Assembly: GCA_030770425.1 (NCBI GenBank)
Contig: JASJFT010000004.1
Coordinates: 186,001 to 250,000 of the forward strand
From: Darksidea phi
Taxonomy: Eukaryota; Ascomycota; Dothideomycetes; Pleosporales; Lentitheciaceae
DNA: 64,000 bases
Direction of reading: 5' to 3'
Part shown: positions 1 through 12,037 of the stretch, piece after piece
Layout of the letters: each line of letters opens with the position of its first letter
Position numbering within the stretch: position 1 is the first letter of the stretch
Program-made: the position numbers and the translations under genes
Notes under the pieces: generated by a model
The model's input: the letters and a program-made list of their open reading frames with translations, nothing else
Told to the model about the DNA's origin: nothing
Databases searched by the model: none

Positions 1-1915
1 ACCAACTTTCTTTCCCCACATCATTTCATCAACCTTCCAATCTCCTCCGAGATGTTCCCAACTCCCATGAGCAGGCAGCCTTCACTCCATACGCCCATGC
101 AGTCTGGGTCCACCCCAGCTCCCAGTCAACAGGCCATCGAGTCCCCACCACTTCCTCACATGATATCATTTTTTTCAATACGTGTTCCAATCATCTCACT
201 CACTTCATCTACTGACATCTTCAGTATACCTCCACCAAGGCGACTACATCGCTTTTCCTTCACTCCGTCAGCGGCACCTCTTCACAGAACGCCATGACGC
301 TGTCTCCTCACATCTATATCTCACTACTTCTTCCGCTTCTACTAACAGTCATAGTCGCTGGCGTCGACTTAGTCTACCTACCTCCTACTGTGGTAGGGCA
401 TCGGCCGGGAAGCGAGAACACTGGCAATGATAGTTCATCGCCAGTGGGTGCTCATCGATGCAAGGCTTCGGCTCCGAGCCCTTCGAGTTTGCACGGCTCT
501 GGCGTTTGAGGGCGGCTGCTGGGGGTGGAAGGCTGACATCTTGACTGACGGTGATGGACGTTGCTGGAAAGAGAGTGCGCCGGTAAGCTTGCGATGCTGT
601 ATTGAGCTATCAGGATAATCAAAAATTTATAATGAGATGTCATTAGTAAGAGAGCTACGATATTTGCGGACGCACGGTTCGTCCAAGTAAATTTCTCGCC
701 TGAACTGAAGTGACGTGCGTGTAACCTTTTCTCCACAAGCCACCACTGTATACCGGCAAACGAGTTGTAGACACCGTTCGTAATTTTCCTTGATATGGAG
801 TGTGCTGAGCCGAACGGTTACCGCTCGTTCAACTCTTATTGGAAAATGTATTTAGTCGTTTGAAGTTAATCCTGCCTAGAACCAATCATCGTACAGTGTT
901 CTCGTTCGCCATAATAGAAGTTGAGAAGAGGGGTAAACGCTGGTATGTTGACTGGAGAGTTTGTCACAACGGCGATGCTGACTGGGTAGTGGTTACCAAT
1001 CTCGGCGGTACAGTGAACCGGCCACAGGTAGGAATTTGATCGATTACTCTTGTCATGGGAAATGTCTCCCAAGAGAAAAAATATATTGATACAAGAACCT
1101 CATTAGTGTCAGTGCAAAAAGCCAGCCGAGGGTGCGGGACTTTTTCTCAGATAGAATGGCTACGACTCATGAAGCGTTGGAGCGCCAATCTCCGTAAAAC
1201 GCATCTTAAGGTCCTTCAATACAGGTCACACCTCTCATAGTGGCTTAGATATGTCGGGAATCGACCGTGAGCGCTGTGCATCGAGCTTGAACGTAGCCTG
1301 TGAATTATTTGTTCTGGTTGTTTTGATGACCTTATCAATCGTCCTCCCAAGAGTCATGTCTGGATAGACTAACTACGACACATACTGGCTTTTGCATTGG
1401 TTCGAGAATCTTGTGTTAGCATCATTAAATTAGCATAGATTTCGCTTGAGTATTGCAAAGTCGGTGAGGTAGTTCAGCCTCTTCAACACATATATCATGT
1501 AAATAGCTTCGGAGTTTATGCGCGGTGACCGCTCCTTAATATATGTATCGGCCACCAACACCTGAAGTAAAAGCTATTGAGGGACTCAGCGTATAATTTA
1601 AATGTGACGTTACATCTCTCGTTAATGTTTTGCAACGGTCCTGCTCCTTGGCCATGCGTAGCCTCGCGACGTAAAGAATGGCAGGTAACTCTAACAATCG
1701 TAAGCGAGGATAGTGAAGAAGTAGTATAAGAGAACATGTACGGACATCCCTCTACATAAACTCTACTGGCGCTGTACCCCAATTTTGATGCATAATTTTC
1801 TTAAGAATCAATTGAGAGGAAGCAATTTTAGGAGCAAGAAAAGGGCTCTCCACCGCGAGTCGTGCTTTGGTGTGCAAAATCAAAAAAGATACCAAGGCAA
1901 AAAGAACAGCTTAGC
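1..1915. other. gene-poor leader region
   Basis: I see no convincing gene here. Open frames are short, mutually overlapping and lack splice-linked continuations or recognisable motifs. Composition is mixed and moderately AT-rich. The only functional element nearby is the tRNA that follows. Confidence 0.5.
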
Positions 1916-1987
1916 TAGCTTCGAATGGTTTCGATCCATTGTCCTCCGGGTTATGAGCCCGGCGCGCTTCCGCTGCGCCACGAAGCT
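1916..1987 (-). tRNA. initiator tRNA-Met (CAT)
   Basis: Cytosolic initiator methionine tRNA, 72 nt without CCA and without an intron. On the minus strand the acceptor arm AGCTTCG pairs perfectly with CGAAGCT, followed by discriminator A. The anticodon loop is CTCATAA (anticodon CAT), on a stem carrying the three consecutive G-C pairs typical of initiators. The T-arm reads GGATCGAAACC, with A54 and A60 instead of the elongator T-loop, and the first pair is A1-U72; both are eukaryotic initiator hallmarks. Internal A box TGGCGCAGCGG and B box GGATCGAAACC are present. Runs of T lie just downstream on the minus strand (plus-strand A runs at about 1880-1902) and can serve as RNA polymerase III terminators. 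Confidence 0.95.
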
Positions 1988-2572
1988 TTGGTGCGCTGTT
2001 TTAGAACTGTTGAAATTTTTTATCGTTATTTAATCAATATACTACGCATGCAATGTAATTACCATGATTGAGCTGATCGCACTACAAAGTGGAGATAAAA
2101 TAGCGTTGTTTGGCGAGGTGGGTAATGTGACTCATCGCAATGACAAATTGGTAGCTAGGTTTTCTACTGGATGTCGGACCCGGACATACTAGCATCGGAC
2201 AAGGGCATTGGTTGCTTCGACATCCTCTCACAAGAACCCAAAATACGCGAGGTAATAAGTTGCGGAAAGAACTGATATGAGAGTCTAGTTTTGCCCGCCT
2301 TTTATTAAACATTGATAAGAGCACTGGTTGATTCAAGCTGCGAGCATGCTCTTTTGAGACGCACAATATAACCTCTTTGAGCCGAGAAGACGCTAACTTA
2401 AGTAGCCGAGCCTGCATAGCATGTGTCATGGAGCACTTCGGATGAAAGCGGACTAGCTCAAAGTCGCGTCTCCTCGCGTCTTTTTCGCGCGTCACTCCAA
2501 CTTTCGACCATCCCACCACACGACCGCCAAACTACCCCAATTCACACAATGAAGCTAGCACCTCGATAATTC

Positions 2573-5500
2573 ATGAGTAACTACTCACCGGGTATTCCGA
2601 CCTCCTTCGACCCTGCACTCCTTCACTCCGAACTCGAATTTCTTGACGACGTGCCGCTGTCGGTTTCCCACTCCGACGAACTTGATGCAATCGAGCAAAC
2701 GATTGCTGAAGATAAGACCAAGAAGACCGACGCAGGGATTGTGATCCAGTATCGCGCTTGGAACACATTGGAAGCTTTTAGGAGCGAAGAAGACTATCCA
2801 ATTGGTACTATAGCCCAGCGAAACACGCTGCTCCAGGACTAACAGTATCAGACACGCCGCTTAAACATCAAACGCACCCGCCGGTAAAGCTGTTTCTACG
2901 GTCATCGCCGCCCCTTATGCCGATCGTTTCGTCCCCAATCGCATATCCTCCCAGCTCGGCGCCCGCGCCAAAATCGCCGAGGAAAAGAAAGAGGTCGGAT
3001 GCAGAGCGTAGTCCACTCAAGGATGTACCCAATAATAACGCGACAAGGAAGGTTGGAGCCTTCTTGGACGACTCAGATGATGAGGACGAGATCGCTGCGC
3101 TCAAGGAACATGCACTCAAGCGCAGAGCGATCAACAGCATCAAAGACCTCCCAGCGGTTCCAGATGCCCTTGCAGACCACACACCACCCGCGAGCCAGGA
3201 CGAAGTCTTTGGTCCCGAAACAGTAGCCATAGCGGATCCTGACATCGATACCGAACCTTCGCCGATTACAGGACCAGAAGCACCTCCATCAGCGCAGCAT
3301 TGCAGTGGCATTGTAGCTCGAACAGCGTCTGGAAAACCTTACTACATCCCCAAGAAACGCACCAAAGAGGCATTGTCGTATCAGCAGCTGATTGCATCAC
3401 GATCTACCGGGGCCCAAGGAGAGGCGAGGCAGAGTTACTACGGCCTCAATATCCACCAGCTCATGGACGAAGCCAAAGCGACACAGGAGGTCAAGGCCGC
3501 TCAACGCGAGAAGGCTTGCAATAATGCGCCGCAACAATCAGTCGAACAATGTATGGGTGACAAAACGGGTAAAAGCAAGCGGACTCTCATGTGGACAGAA
3601 AAATACCGGGCGAAGAAGTTTACCGATCTTGTTGGTGACGAGCGCACACATCGCTCAGTTTTGCGCTGGCTAAAAGCATGGGATCCAATCGTTTTCCCCG
3701 GGTCCAGCAAGCAGAAAATCAAAAGCGCGAAGAAGGGCTTTGAAGAGGAGGAACAAAAGCATCGCAAAATATTGCTACTAACCGGTCCCCCCGGGCTCGG
3801 AAAGACAACGCTCGCTCATGTGTGTGCTCGACAAGCTGGCTATGAAGTCCAGGAGATCAATGCTTCTGATGAACGTAGCAAAGATGTTGTCAAGGGTCGA
3901 ATTCGCGACATGGTAGGCACCGAAAACGTACGAGGGATAAACACAAGCACGGCAAACGGCAAAGTGCGCAAAGCTGGTAGGCCAGTATGCGTGGTTGTGG
4001 ACGAAGTCGATGGCGTTGTGTCAGGAAGCGGCGGAGGAGGCGAAGGTGGTTTTGTAAAAGCCCTAATTGACCTGATTCATCTGGACGAGAAGAATTCAAA
4101 GAGCGTCGGACAACAATCCACAACCGGACACGTGAAGAGAAAGAAGGGCGATAGATTTCGACTACTCCGACCTCTCGTTCTTGTCTGCAACGATGTTTAC
4201 CACCCGTCGCTCCGCCCACTCCGACAGTCTTCCCTAGCCGAAATAATACATATTCGAAAACCAGCGCTAAACATGGTAGCAACGCGAATGCAAGATATCT
4301 TCACCAAAGAAGGCATCCCGTGCGATTCGGATGGTGTTCGCCGGTTATGCGAAGCCACATGGGGTGTTAGCACAAAGAAAGAGGGCGGCACCGGTAGTGG
4401 CACAGGCGAAGGCGACATCCGGGGTATCATGGTGGTCGGCGAATGGGTTGCTGGCCGCTTTAGAAGCTCCTGGGATCCCAAAGCGAAAGAAATACCGCGT
4501 CTGAGCCGTCGCTGGATCGAAGATAATGTCATAAACGACCTCAACCACGGTGGTGGAGCGGCTCGTAGCTTGGGACGGGGTGGCGCGAAAGACGTAGTCG
4601 ACCGCGTGTTTCGCGAGGGTGCGGGTTTTCCAAAACAAGCTGAGACTACTGATGTACGTACGGCTGCATCGCGAGCAAAACAGGGCGTCATTGGTGTTGC
4701 CGAAGCCGCCAAACGGAGAGCAATGACCAGGCTTAGAGAGATGGTCGACACGAGTGGTGATATTGATCGCATCGTAACAGGTATGCTCCCTGTTCACCAG
4801 CCAAATAGCTCGCTGACTCTACATAGACTGCTTCTCCGCCTATCCCGAAAAGCCTTTCCAAGATGACACCCTCCTAAGTAAACCCTGTGCTGCCTACGAA
4901 TGGCTCCACTTCCACGATACTCTCTCCTCCGCCGTTCACGGCTCTCAAGAGTGGGAGTTAGCACCCTACCTCTCGCAATCCGTACTTGCCTTCCACAACC
5001 TATTCGCTTCACCCCGTCAACAGAGCTCGAATCTCATAGCAGAGCCTGATGTCGAAACCACTGCCTTTTCAGGCCCGACAGCGAACTACCAGGCAGCTGA
5101 GCAGTTCAAAGCAAGCCGCGCTCAATTGATGGGTCTTCAGTCCACCCTTAGTATGTCGCTGACTCGACTGTTCCGATCACCCCAGGAACTGGCCATTGAG
5201 CTTATCCCCTATGTCCTACGCATGCTCTCGCCAGATGTCAAACCTGTCATCGTCAATACCGGTCCTTCGGGTTCTAAGTCTGCGGCTACAGCCTCCGTCC
5301 GCAAAGCTAGTGAGAAAGCCCTAGTCAAGAAGGCTGTTGAAGCAATGGCGGCAACCGGCGTCCGCTTTGAAAGGAGCAAAGTTGAATTCGATGACGTGGC
5401 GAATAGGAACGGTGGCTGGGTCTTTCGTATGGAGCCCGCGCTCGACTCACTCGCCACCTTCGACACTTTATCAGGAAAGAAAGACGACAAAGTTCGCTAT

Positions 5501-5845
5501 GCGGTGCGCAGCGTGCTGGAGATGGAATGGAAGAAAGAAAGCGCACGTATCGAGGCCGACGCACGTAAACGCCGCGGTGGACATGTCGAAGGTGATATCG
5601 TTGAAGAGGCAAAAGAAGAAGTCAATACGAAGGCATTGGTGGAAGAGAGTCAGAGAGCTGTCAAGCGCGACTTCTTTGGCAGGATTGTCAAAGAGAAGCT
5701 TGATTTTGCTGGAGAGGTTATGCCAACCGCTAAGCAGATCTTGAAGAACAATGAAGACGCTAGGATATGGGTTAGCTTCCACGAGGGATTCTCTAACGCG
5801 GTGAGGAAGCCGGTTACCATTGATGAGTTTATGAGGGGTTTGTAA
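2573..5845 (+). CDS. ctf18: chromosome transmission fidelity protein 18 (alternative clamp loader, RFC-like ATPase)
   Basis: Large subunit of the Ctf18-RFC complex, which loads PCNA at replication forks and supports sister-chromatid cohesion and the replication checkpoint; nuclear. Model: join(2573..2804, 2852..4780, 4827..5845), 1059 aa. The introns of 47 and 46 nt have branch sites CTAAC and CTGAC. The N-terminal ~200 residues are acidic and disordered with a basic KRKR stretch. The clamp-loader domain opens with WTEKYRAKKFTDLVGDE, then Walker A GPPGLGKTT at about 389-397 and Walker B DEVD at about 461-464, where the family commonly has DEID. The C-terminal RDFFGRI motif is the conserved Ctf18 tail expected to contact Ctf8/Dcc1. 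The ATG at 2573 is the first in frame and follows a stop-rich leader. Both junctions restore frame exactly. A wrong intron-1 boundary is the main uncertainty. Confidence 0.93.
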
Positions 5846-7464
5846 ATGATGAAGATAAGTGACGAATTCAATTGTGTGTTCTATTCAACCGCTTGAATCA
5901 GAGGAGTGACGCTTGTCACGATTACTTGATCGTCTAGCTACGACTACTTGATCGTGTAGTGGCTCTTTCTCTCTATTTTTTTCGGATACAACACTCGGCG
6001 ATCCGGGCAGCTTGCAGATTCAATAGAACCGAGATTGTATGTTTGCTGTCTGCACACCACCTAAGTGATTGGAGGTACGTAGTAAAGGAATGATGTTTTC
6101 GGCCGCGAACCTGAGCTAGATCTTTGAGCAATCGGAGTCGAGCCATAGACCGACTGCTGGAGCCTTTTTGGATATACCAGAGTCGTGTAATCCATCAATT
6201 CTATTCGACCAAGATAACAGGTCGCCAAAGCAGAGAAACGTCTCCCCTTGCATGAACAATTTATGGGGTTGCCTTGGGAGATAAAACTCCGACGGCCTTC
6301 GGACAAGTAGTGAAAAACAGGCTTTTTTTGAGATCAAATTTTGACATCAAAAACATATCCAACATGAATTTGCGTCGTGAAATTAGCCAAGGGAACCCAG
6401 ATCAAGACCTTTGATAAGGGATCTTGGATGCCGTAAGACGATACCGTTCGTAATGACCCCCGTTCTAGTCTTTCAAGCTAAGCAAAACTTTCAATTCCAT
6501 AGTTCCGCAATCTCATGGAAAGCGCGCCATATGATGTCCTCTCCAGTGGGGGTTCTTTTTAGCTATGCTTGAGTATAAAGCGTGTCGCTGGAGCATAGCG
6601 CAGACCGTGGTCAGTTTTACCGCGCATACCAGAGCTATGAGTGAGGTTATGGGCAGAAGGAAAAACACTACAAGAACATACCTTCCCTGCTGCATATCAG
6701 ATGATCATGGAAAGTGCAAAACGCACACGGCACTGGTATTTCTAGTGAGTTGAATTTCAAGAGAGGGAGAACACGGGCCCACATAGAGGAGTTTATATGG
6801 TCTTTTAGAAGGCAGAAGAGCGTCCACATGGTGAGCGTCCGTTTTTACTTTGGTCCCTAGCTGTCCAAAGTAATGTGAAGCGCACGAAGACAGATACAGC
6901 TCTGACTCAATACCTTTAGCGGAGTCAAGTCAGGCCGACGACCTATTTCCGAGGTCTAGCAAGGATCCGAGACATACTCTTATGTAGGAATATTTTAGAG
7001 ACTTGCCTTGAAGTATTAGACTGCGAAGGAAGTAAGATTGGAGGGGACGAAAGTTTATATAACCCTTGTAGCCTGGCGGTGTAAGATCAAAACGGAGAAA
7101 TAGTACGAATGCGAAAGAAGAGAAGGACGTGTAGCGATGCGCATCACCACCGCCGAAGCGCCGACTAAATACTGCCCGCGAAGTAAATTTAACGGAGCTA
7201 TGTAAGAAAAGCCAGCCTAGCGGGCCCTGCACGGATAGAAAATGGATTGACAAGAAACAAGGTCCTCAACGCTACGGACAGCGACCAATGACTAAACACA
7301 TGTGCATTAACATATGGCAAAGCAGATAGGAATTCGAAGTTATATTATGAAAGCTTACCTGGATCGCGCAAGCGTCTTATTCTCCTATTAAGTCGATACC
7401 TTCATCTACTCTACGCATGCCGAATACATCATCTAATACTGCGCAGTTAGCGACCCTCGTTTAG
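5846..7464. other. intergenic region without a recognisable gene
   Basis: About 1.6 kb between the end of ctf18 and the 3' end of the next minus-strand gene. Candidate frames are short, several lack an ATG, and none shows domain motifs or splice-linked extensions. It probably holds the ctf18 and downstream-gene 3' ends plus neutral sequence. Confidence 0.5.
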
Positions 7465-8118
7465 CTACTCCCTCGTTGCTTGCATAGGCTCACGGGGCTC
7501 AGGTACTACATTGACAGTTATGGCAGGTAAGTCACAACCGTTGAACTTCGCCTTCAGTGCCTGAATACGCTTCTCAGCGCCTTCGCAATGCCTTGGCCGC
7601 TCGACCATTTCGGTGTCAGCTGGGACGGTCTCCGTCTTGAACGGAATGTACCTCGTATATAACTCTGCGAAGCGACTAGGTTGCACAACTGGTGGCGGCA
7701 TAGGTGGCTCGGAGACTATTTTCTTCAAGCCGGTTTCCGGATCCTGCTCTACTAGAGGTTTCCTCCACACTCGCAGATTTTCCAAGTGTCGCTGGACGAA
7801 GCTCTTGTTAGCTTCTTCCTCGCGCCGTTTTCGCTCCGCCTCCTTGTTGAGATGGGGGTTGAAAAAGACGTGGAGCGTTTCTTTGTTAACAGGCGGTGCC
7901 GGCTTGAAGCCTCGACGGGCCCAGTCGTACATTTTCACCATCGTGCCCGTAGGAAGGAGGCAGACGGAAAAGACAAGTACGGTGCCAACGACTGCTGCGA
8001 CGATAGCGCCAATCGGCACACTGCTGGAAGGTAACTTGGGAACAATTTCACCTGTACTTGTTGCAACTATATTGCCTTCGTTGTCAAAACGGCGAAAGAG
8101 AGGGTGGAGTGGAGGCAT
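7465..8118 (-). CDS. single-pass membrane protein, hypothetical
   Basis: I do not recognise the family. The likely start is the ATG at 8118 (MPPLHPLFRRF), giving 217 aa; an in-frame ATG 19 codons upstream is possible. One transmembrane segment lies at about residues 35-56 (PIGAIVAAVVGTVLVFSVCL), after a short N-terminal region and before the juxtamembrane MVKMYDWARRGFKP. The C-terminal ~150 residues are charged: a KEAERKRREEEANKS stretch that may be helical, then a proline-rich part (PEPPMPPPVV). There is no signal peptide, so an N-out, C-in single anchor is most likely. It resembles in layout the four small membrane-protein genes 3-8 kb downstream but lies on the opposite strand. No intron is needed. 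Confidence 0.7.
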   Translation of the reverse strand: MPPLHPLFRRFDNEGNIVATSTGEIVPKLPSSSVPIGAIVAAVVGTVLVFSVCLLPTGTMVKMYDWARRGFKPAPPVNKETLHVFFNPHLNKEAERKRREEEANKSFVQRHLENLRVWRKPLVEQDPETGLKKIVSEPPMPPPVVQPSRFAELYTRYIPFKTETVPADTEMVERPRHCEGAEKRIQALKAKFNGCDLPAITVNVVPEPREPMQATRE

Positions 8119-8380
8119 GGTAAAGGAACTCTTTGTTTTGGTCCAATGGAAAGTAGACCGCTGGAGCAAGAACACTACGATAAGAATATATAGCTAGCTT
8201 TACAGGGTAGTCCGTGTTGTGAACAGGATCACATCAATATTGGCAGTACACAATGAAATGTATAGAGGTTGATGGCAGAATGACAGGAAAGAAACATTGT
8301 AGGACAAATAGCGTAATTAGATGGTGTAAAAGAGAAGACCTAGAACAGTGCAAACAGGCTCATGGCTGCTCAGCAGCGTT

Positions 8381-8929
8381 CTACAGCTCGTCGAAGTTGA
8401 TCTCGTCGTCCCGGAGCGATACTGGATTAGTAGGAGCCTGGAGAGGAGCCGGCCCAGACGTAGTAGAGGGGTCCTCGGCACCGCCCTGGGCAGCCTTCTT
8501 CTCCAGCCAGACCTTTTTCTTCTCGGCGCGGATCTCGCGACGCTTCTGGAGCTTCTCCAACTTCGCGGGGGAGAGTTCCTTCTTTTCCTTCTTCTGGACA
8601 TCCTTGGTGATGCGGCTCTCTAGTGTGGTCTTGGTGCCGCGGCGGGCATCCTTAGCCTTCGCGCCCTTCCACTCCTTGGCTTGGAGAAGGTTGACGATGA
8701 CGGCATCGAGCTGATCGGGGCGAATGCTCGAGAGGATGTCGTCGGCGATGGCGCGCGGGTGCTTCCTGCCATGCCTGCTGCCGGCCTTGGTGGCCTTCTC
8801 GCGGGTGTGCTGGCGCTTCTCAGCGCGAGCAGCGCGAGCGGCGCGGGGCTTCTGCTGCTGGGAATCTTCGCCGCCATTGAAGGCAGCCTGAGGATCGGTG
8901 ACGAAGGTGGGGATGGGCTGAGTGTCCAT
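8381..8929 (-). CDS. basic, lysine-rich hypothetical protein
   Basis: 182 aa, single exon, ATG at 8929. Family not recognised. Residues ~25-65 are Ala/Arg/Lys-rich (RAARAARAEKRQH). A compact, probably helical segment follows (ADDILSSIRPDQLDAVIVNLL), then a long Lys/Glu-rich stretch with coiled-coil potential (LEKLQKRREIRAEKKKVWLE). The tail is acidic and ends INFDEL. The basic composition suggests a nucleic-acid-binding or nucleolar protein, which is inference only. Codon use is GC-rich compared with the gene-poor flanks, as expected for a conserved housekeeping gene. It is divergent from the next gene (plus strand), with about 480 bp of shared upstream sequence. Confidence 0.75.
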   Translation of the reverse strand: MDTQPIPTFVTDPQAAFNGGEDSQQQKPRAARAARAEKRQHTREKATKAGSRHGRKHPRAIADDILSSIRPDQLDAVIVNLLQAKEWKGAKAKDARRGTKTTLESRITKDVQKKEKKELSPAKLEKLQKRREIRAEKKKVWLEKKAAQGGAEDPSTTSGPAPLQAPTNPVSLRDDEINFDEL

Positions 8930-9405
8930 TGCAATGGATTTGGAGCTCGGTTGAAGCTAGGAGATGTATTCGTGGCGGTCAAGTAGCTGTGTCCAAAGTT
9001 GGAAGGTTCCGTGTAGCAGCGAGCTTTATCTTCCACGGCACGAAGGAAAGGCCTGGGGGATAAAGATAAACACCATAGGTAACATGAACAAAGCCTAGTC
9101 ACGTTATCTTCAGCCACTCGCAAAGCGCGAGCTGGACAAGGAGGCTTTGTCTGCTCGCCTTGTTCATATCCGCCATCTCCAGAGAAGGCGTAGGGGCTGA
9201 GATCACAAAGCTGATGGTAGCCCGTTGATGACCGGATGGGATGTTCCGTCGATACGTTCAGGATGATTACGCCCCCCACGAAAAGTGCTCCGGCTTGGCA
9301 TCTCCCCGCAAACGTTCACATGCCAGCCAGCGACCCGGGTCCGACGTCAGCACATCAAACCTCAACACCAGATGCTCTCATGCGCCTTCTCATCTGCCGG
9401 CCAGT

Positions 9406-10161
9406 ATGAGCTTCCTCACCAAGCTAATGTACCTGCTCGGTCCGCCCATGCTCCTGTTCGTCTCGGTTCCTCTGCTCTTCTTCGCCGCCTTCACCAGCGC
9501 CATCGCCGTCTCGCTGCTCGCCATACGCGTCTCCGTCGTCTACTTCGAGCTCGGCGTCGCACTCCTCCATGCCTATATCTTCCCCGAGCCGCCCACGCCG
9601 GTACCCAAACGTCCACCCCCACCGCCATCTAGGTCCCCGCCTCAGTCCCGCCATCGTCGCGGCAGCTCCTCCTCCCAAGACCTGGTCCCCGCGGCGAGAA
9701 TCCAGACAAAAAGCGGATCGTCTGCATCCCTCTCCCTGCTTGGCGGCGGGCATCTACCACGCGATTTCGAGGGAGTCGGCGGCTGGCGGTTCTACGAGGG
9801 CGAGGAAGATGAGGCGGCGTGGTTGAGCATGAACAAGCGGCTAGAGCTTCCCCTCCCTACACCCAGGAGACATCGGAGGAGGCACACGGGCGAAGACCGG
9901 CACAGCTGGAGCCCTGAGGCATTGAGGATGAGTCCGGTGCAAAGTCGTATACAGAGCAGGGCGAGGACGCTAACAGCAAGTGGTGGGCTCGAGAGACAGA
10001 ATAGCGATTATTTCAACTCCCAGATTGGCATGTGGCCGTTAAGCACGGCTACGGAACCGCTGAGTAAGAGTCCGCACCATTCGAGAAGAACGAGTTTGAG
10101 TCAGAGTGGGAGCTCGACCGAACTCGGCGCCAGCATGTTAGGCAAGCAGGTGCTCGAATGA
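9406..10161 (+). CDS. hairpin membrane protein with disordered C-terminal tail, hypothetical
   Basis: 251 aa from the ATG at 9406 (MSFLTKLMYLLG). In-frame codons continue upstream, but the extra 55 residues look non-conserved and basic, so I prefer the internal start directly before the hydrophobic region. Residues ~5-55 are almost continuously hydrophobic, enough for two membrane segments or one long hairpin (GPPMLLFVSVPLLFFAAF, then a second stretch ending VVYFELGVALLHAYIF). A proline cluster follows (EPPTPVPKRPPPPPS), then ~180 disordered residues rich in Ser, Arg and Pro with many possible phosphorylation sites. A membrane hairpin with a cytosolic tail fits an ER or lipid-droplet protein, but that is inference. 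Family not recognised. Confidence 0.72.
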   Translation: MSFLTKLMYLLGPPMLLFVSVPLLFFAAFTSAIAVSLLAIRVSVVYFELGVALLHAYIFPEPPTPVPKRPPPPPSRSPPQSRHRRGSSSSQDLVPAARIQTKSGSSASLSLLGGGHLPRDFEGVGGWRFYEGEEDEAAWLSMNKRLELPLPTPRRHRRRHTGEDRHSWSPEALRMSPVQSRIQSRARTLTASGGLERQNSDYFNSQIGMWPLSTATEPLSKSPHHSRRTSLSQSGSSTELGASMLGKQVLE

Positions 10162-10963
10162 GATCCTCGGCAGATCGACCATCAAACTTCAAACATCTAT
10201 TTCTAGTCACCTTGGCGGGCAGTGCACACTACGTTTGCGTATCGTACAGGGCGCCAGGGCCCGACTCTCGACACCACTGTTATATTGCCCGACGCCTGCT
10301 GTCCGTGAATGCACGACAACTCTTGCAACAAATAAATACTCGCCCCTCTTGTTCAAAGCGGAGAATCGCGCCAATTGAGGAGGCCCACACTCCCATTCTG
10401 GACCTCCTTTTTGAGGCTCTCGGTTAACATAAGAACGTTAGCACGGTCTGCAAAACTCACCAAGTGCAATGACTACAGAACGATAGAGACGTGCACACCT
10501 TTCCTTCTCACTTTTTACAGCATTTTAGAGCTACCCTGGATGTTCACGACATGCAACTATGTAATTTCACCATGTCTTTGCTCTTCCGATTGGCGTCCAT
10601 GGTACGTGCGTTTCTGCTGTCAACATGAAGCCAATTAAAATTATTCCGCTCTGAAGAATAAATGTCCTCTATATTGTGGCGAACTGGTACTGTAACGCTA
10701 GGCACATAATTTGGCGTGAATGGCGCTTTAGTAACTGGCCACCATTCGCCTTTGGGCCGTTGTAGGTAAAAGTCGTACGCCCATCAAGTCAAACCCCTCC
10801 ATTGCCCCCCCACCCCCAGCACTTGGAGATCCGGTTGACGAATTCTAGCCTTTAAGCGTCCGTCTTGTGTACACCTCACGCCTCCAATTCATTCAGCTTA
10901 CAAAATTTGCTTCCACATTACCGCAATACCTCGTCCCAAACCGAACATCCGCTCGCTAGTTCA

Positions 10964-11536
10964 ATGGACTCCACCCTTTCCCAGGAAACTGCTTCAGCAC
11001 GTGCAGACAATAGCCGCATCCCAATTGCGGTCGCCGCCGGTGCCAGTGGTGTTTTCATCATCTTCCTTGTCTCCTTCTTCATTATACATTGTCATCAGCG
11101 GCATAAGCGGCAACGAGAAAGCAACAACCAGAGACTTGCATCCTACCATAACGCCGATGGCAGCATTAACTTCAACGCCAATATCAACTCCAATACCACC
11201 GCCGATCCCGAAGACACCCTCCGCAACGTCACCGGCAACGACATGCCTGACGATCATTCAGTCCAGCGGCTAGTAACCGAGGGGGACCTCGAGAGCTTCA
11301 GATCCTCCAATGGAACGTATCATACATTTCTGGCTACGCAACAGCGCGGGCTCTTGGGAGGGGGGTGTCTCATTGATGTTCAGGCGGATTGGCGCATTGA
11401 GATCGGGGAAGCTCCACATCGGCCGGCTCCTGTGGTTCTTCGGAACGGGATGTCTGTCCACCAGAGCAATGAGTCGACGGATACACTGCCACGATACGAA
11501 GATCTACTATGCTACGAGCCACTGCCTCCGGTGTGA
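10964..11536 (+). CDS. small single-pass membrane protein 1 of a tandem group
   Basis: 190 aa from the ATG at 10964 (MDSTLSQETASA); an in-frame ATG at 10865 would add 33 residues. The N-terminus is short and Ser/Thr/Ala-rich. One transmembrane segment (IPIAVAAGASGVFIIFLVSF) begins near residue 18 and is followed by a basic stop-transfer stretch (HCHQRHKRQRE). The tail is Asn/Asp-rich (INFNANINSN) and ends with TLPRYEDLLCYEPLPPV, a Tyr/Pro-containing end that could recruit a WW or SH3 adaptor (inference). There is no signal peptide. It is the first of four consecutive plus-strand genes with this layout, and I recognise no family. Confidence 0.65.
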   Translation: MDSTLSQETASARADNSRIPIAVAAGASGVFIIFLVSFFIIHCHQRHKRQRESNNQRLASYHNADGSINFNANINSNTTADPEDTLRNVTGNDMPDDHSVQRLVTEGDLESFRSSNGTYHTFLATQQRGLLGGGCLIDVQADWRIEIGEAPHRPAPVVLRNGMSVHQSNESTDTLPRYEDLLCYEPLPPV

Positions 11537-12037
11537 GGGGTCGTGGCGTAGTAGGAGATATTACTGTCAAGTACTTTGGCGGTAATCACAGCATGTGATC
11601 TATGGAAGAGCATGCCCGACTTGCATGAGGGCCCGATACATGGAAACAGTGTATGATGACTACGGATGAGAGAGCAAATGAAGAAGAATTTTCTCGAATT
11701 GACATGCGGGAAATTCCAGTCCGCAGTTGGTACCTGTCCGCCACGCCGGGTTGAACCGGTTGGTACTATCATTAAAATTACACGAAATAGGTACTGCTTA
11801 GCCCTTACGTGATAAATTTTGAGGTCGATATCCTCACTAACAATGAATAATGGCCTTGTTCTGTTAGAAAAAGAAGGTGGATTTCTTAATGCCTTTGTTC
11901 ATTGTGGCCCCGTTATTTCCTATCTTCTAAGAATAAGGTCATACATAAAGCAGTCATAGATTATAAGGATTCTCATCTCATCATAAGACCAATACACTCA
12001 GAATAATACATGCGAGCCCATTCAATTAAGGAATATC

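Noticed and set aside
2082..2519. 145-codon minus-strand ORF upstream of ctf18
   Set aside because: It starts at GTG rather than ATG, occupies the ctf18 promoter and shows no recognisable family.
6930..7253. 107-codon minus-strand ORF between ctf18 and the membrane-protein gene
   Set aside because: It starts at TTG, has no splice-linked continuation and shows no recognisable motif.
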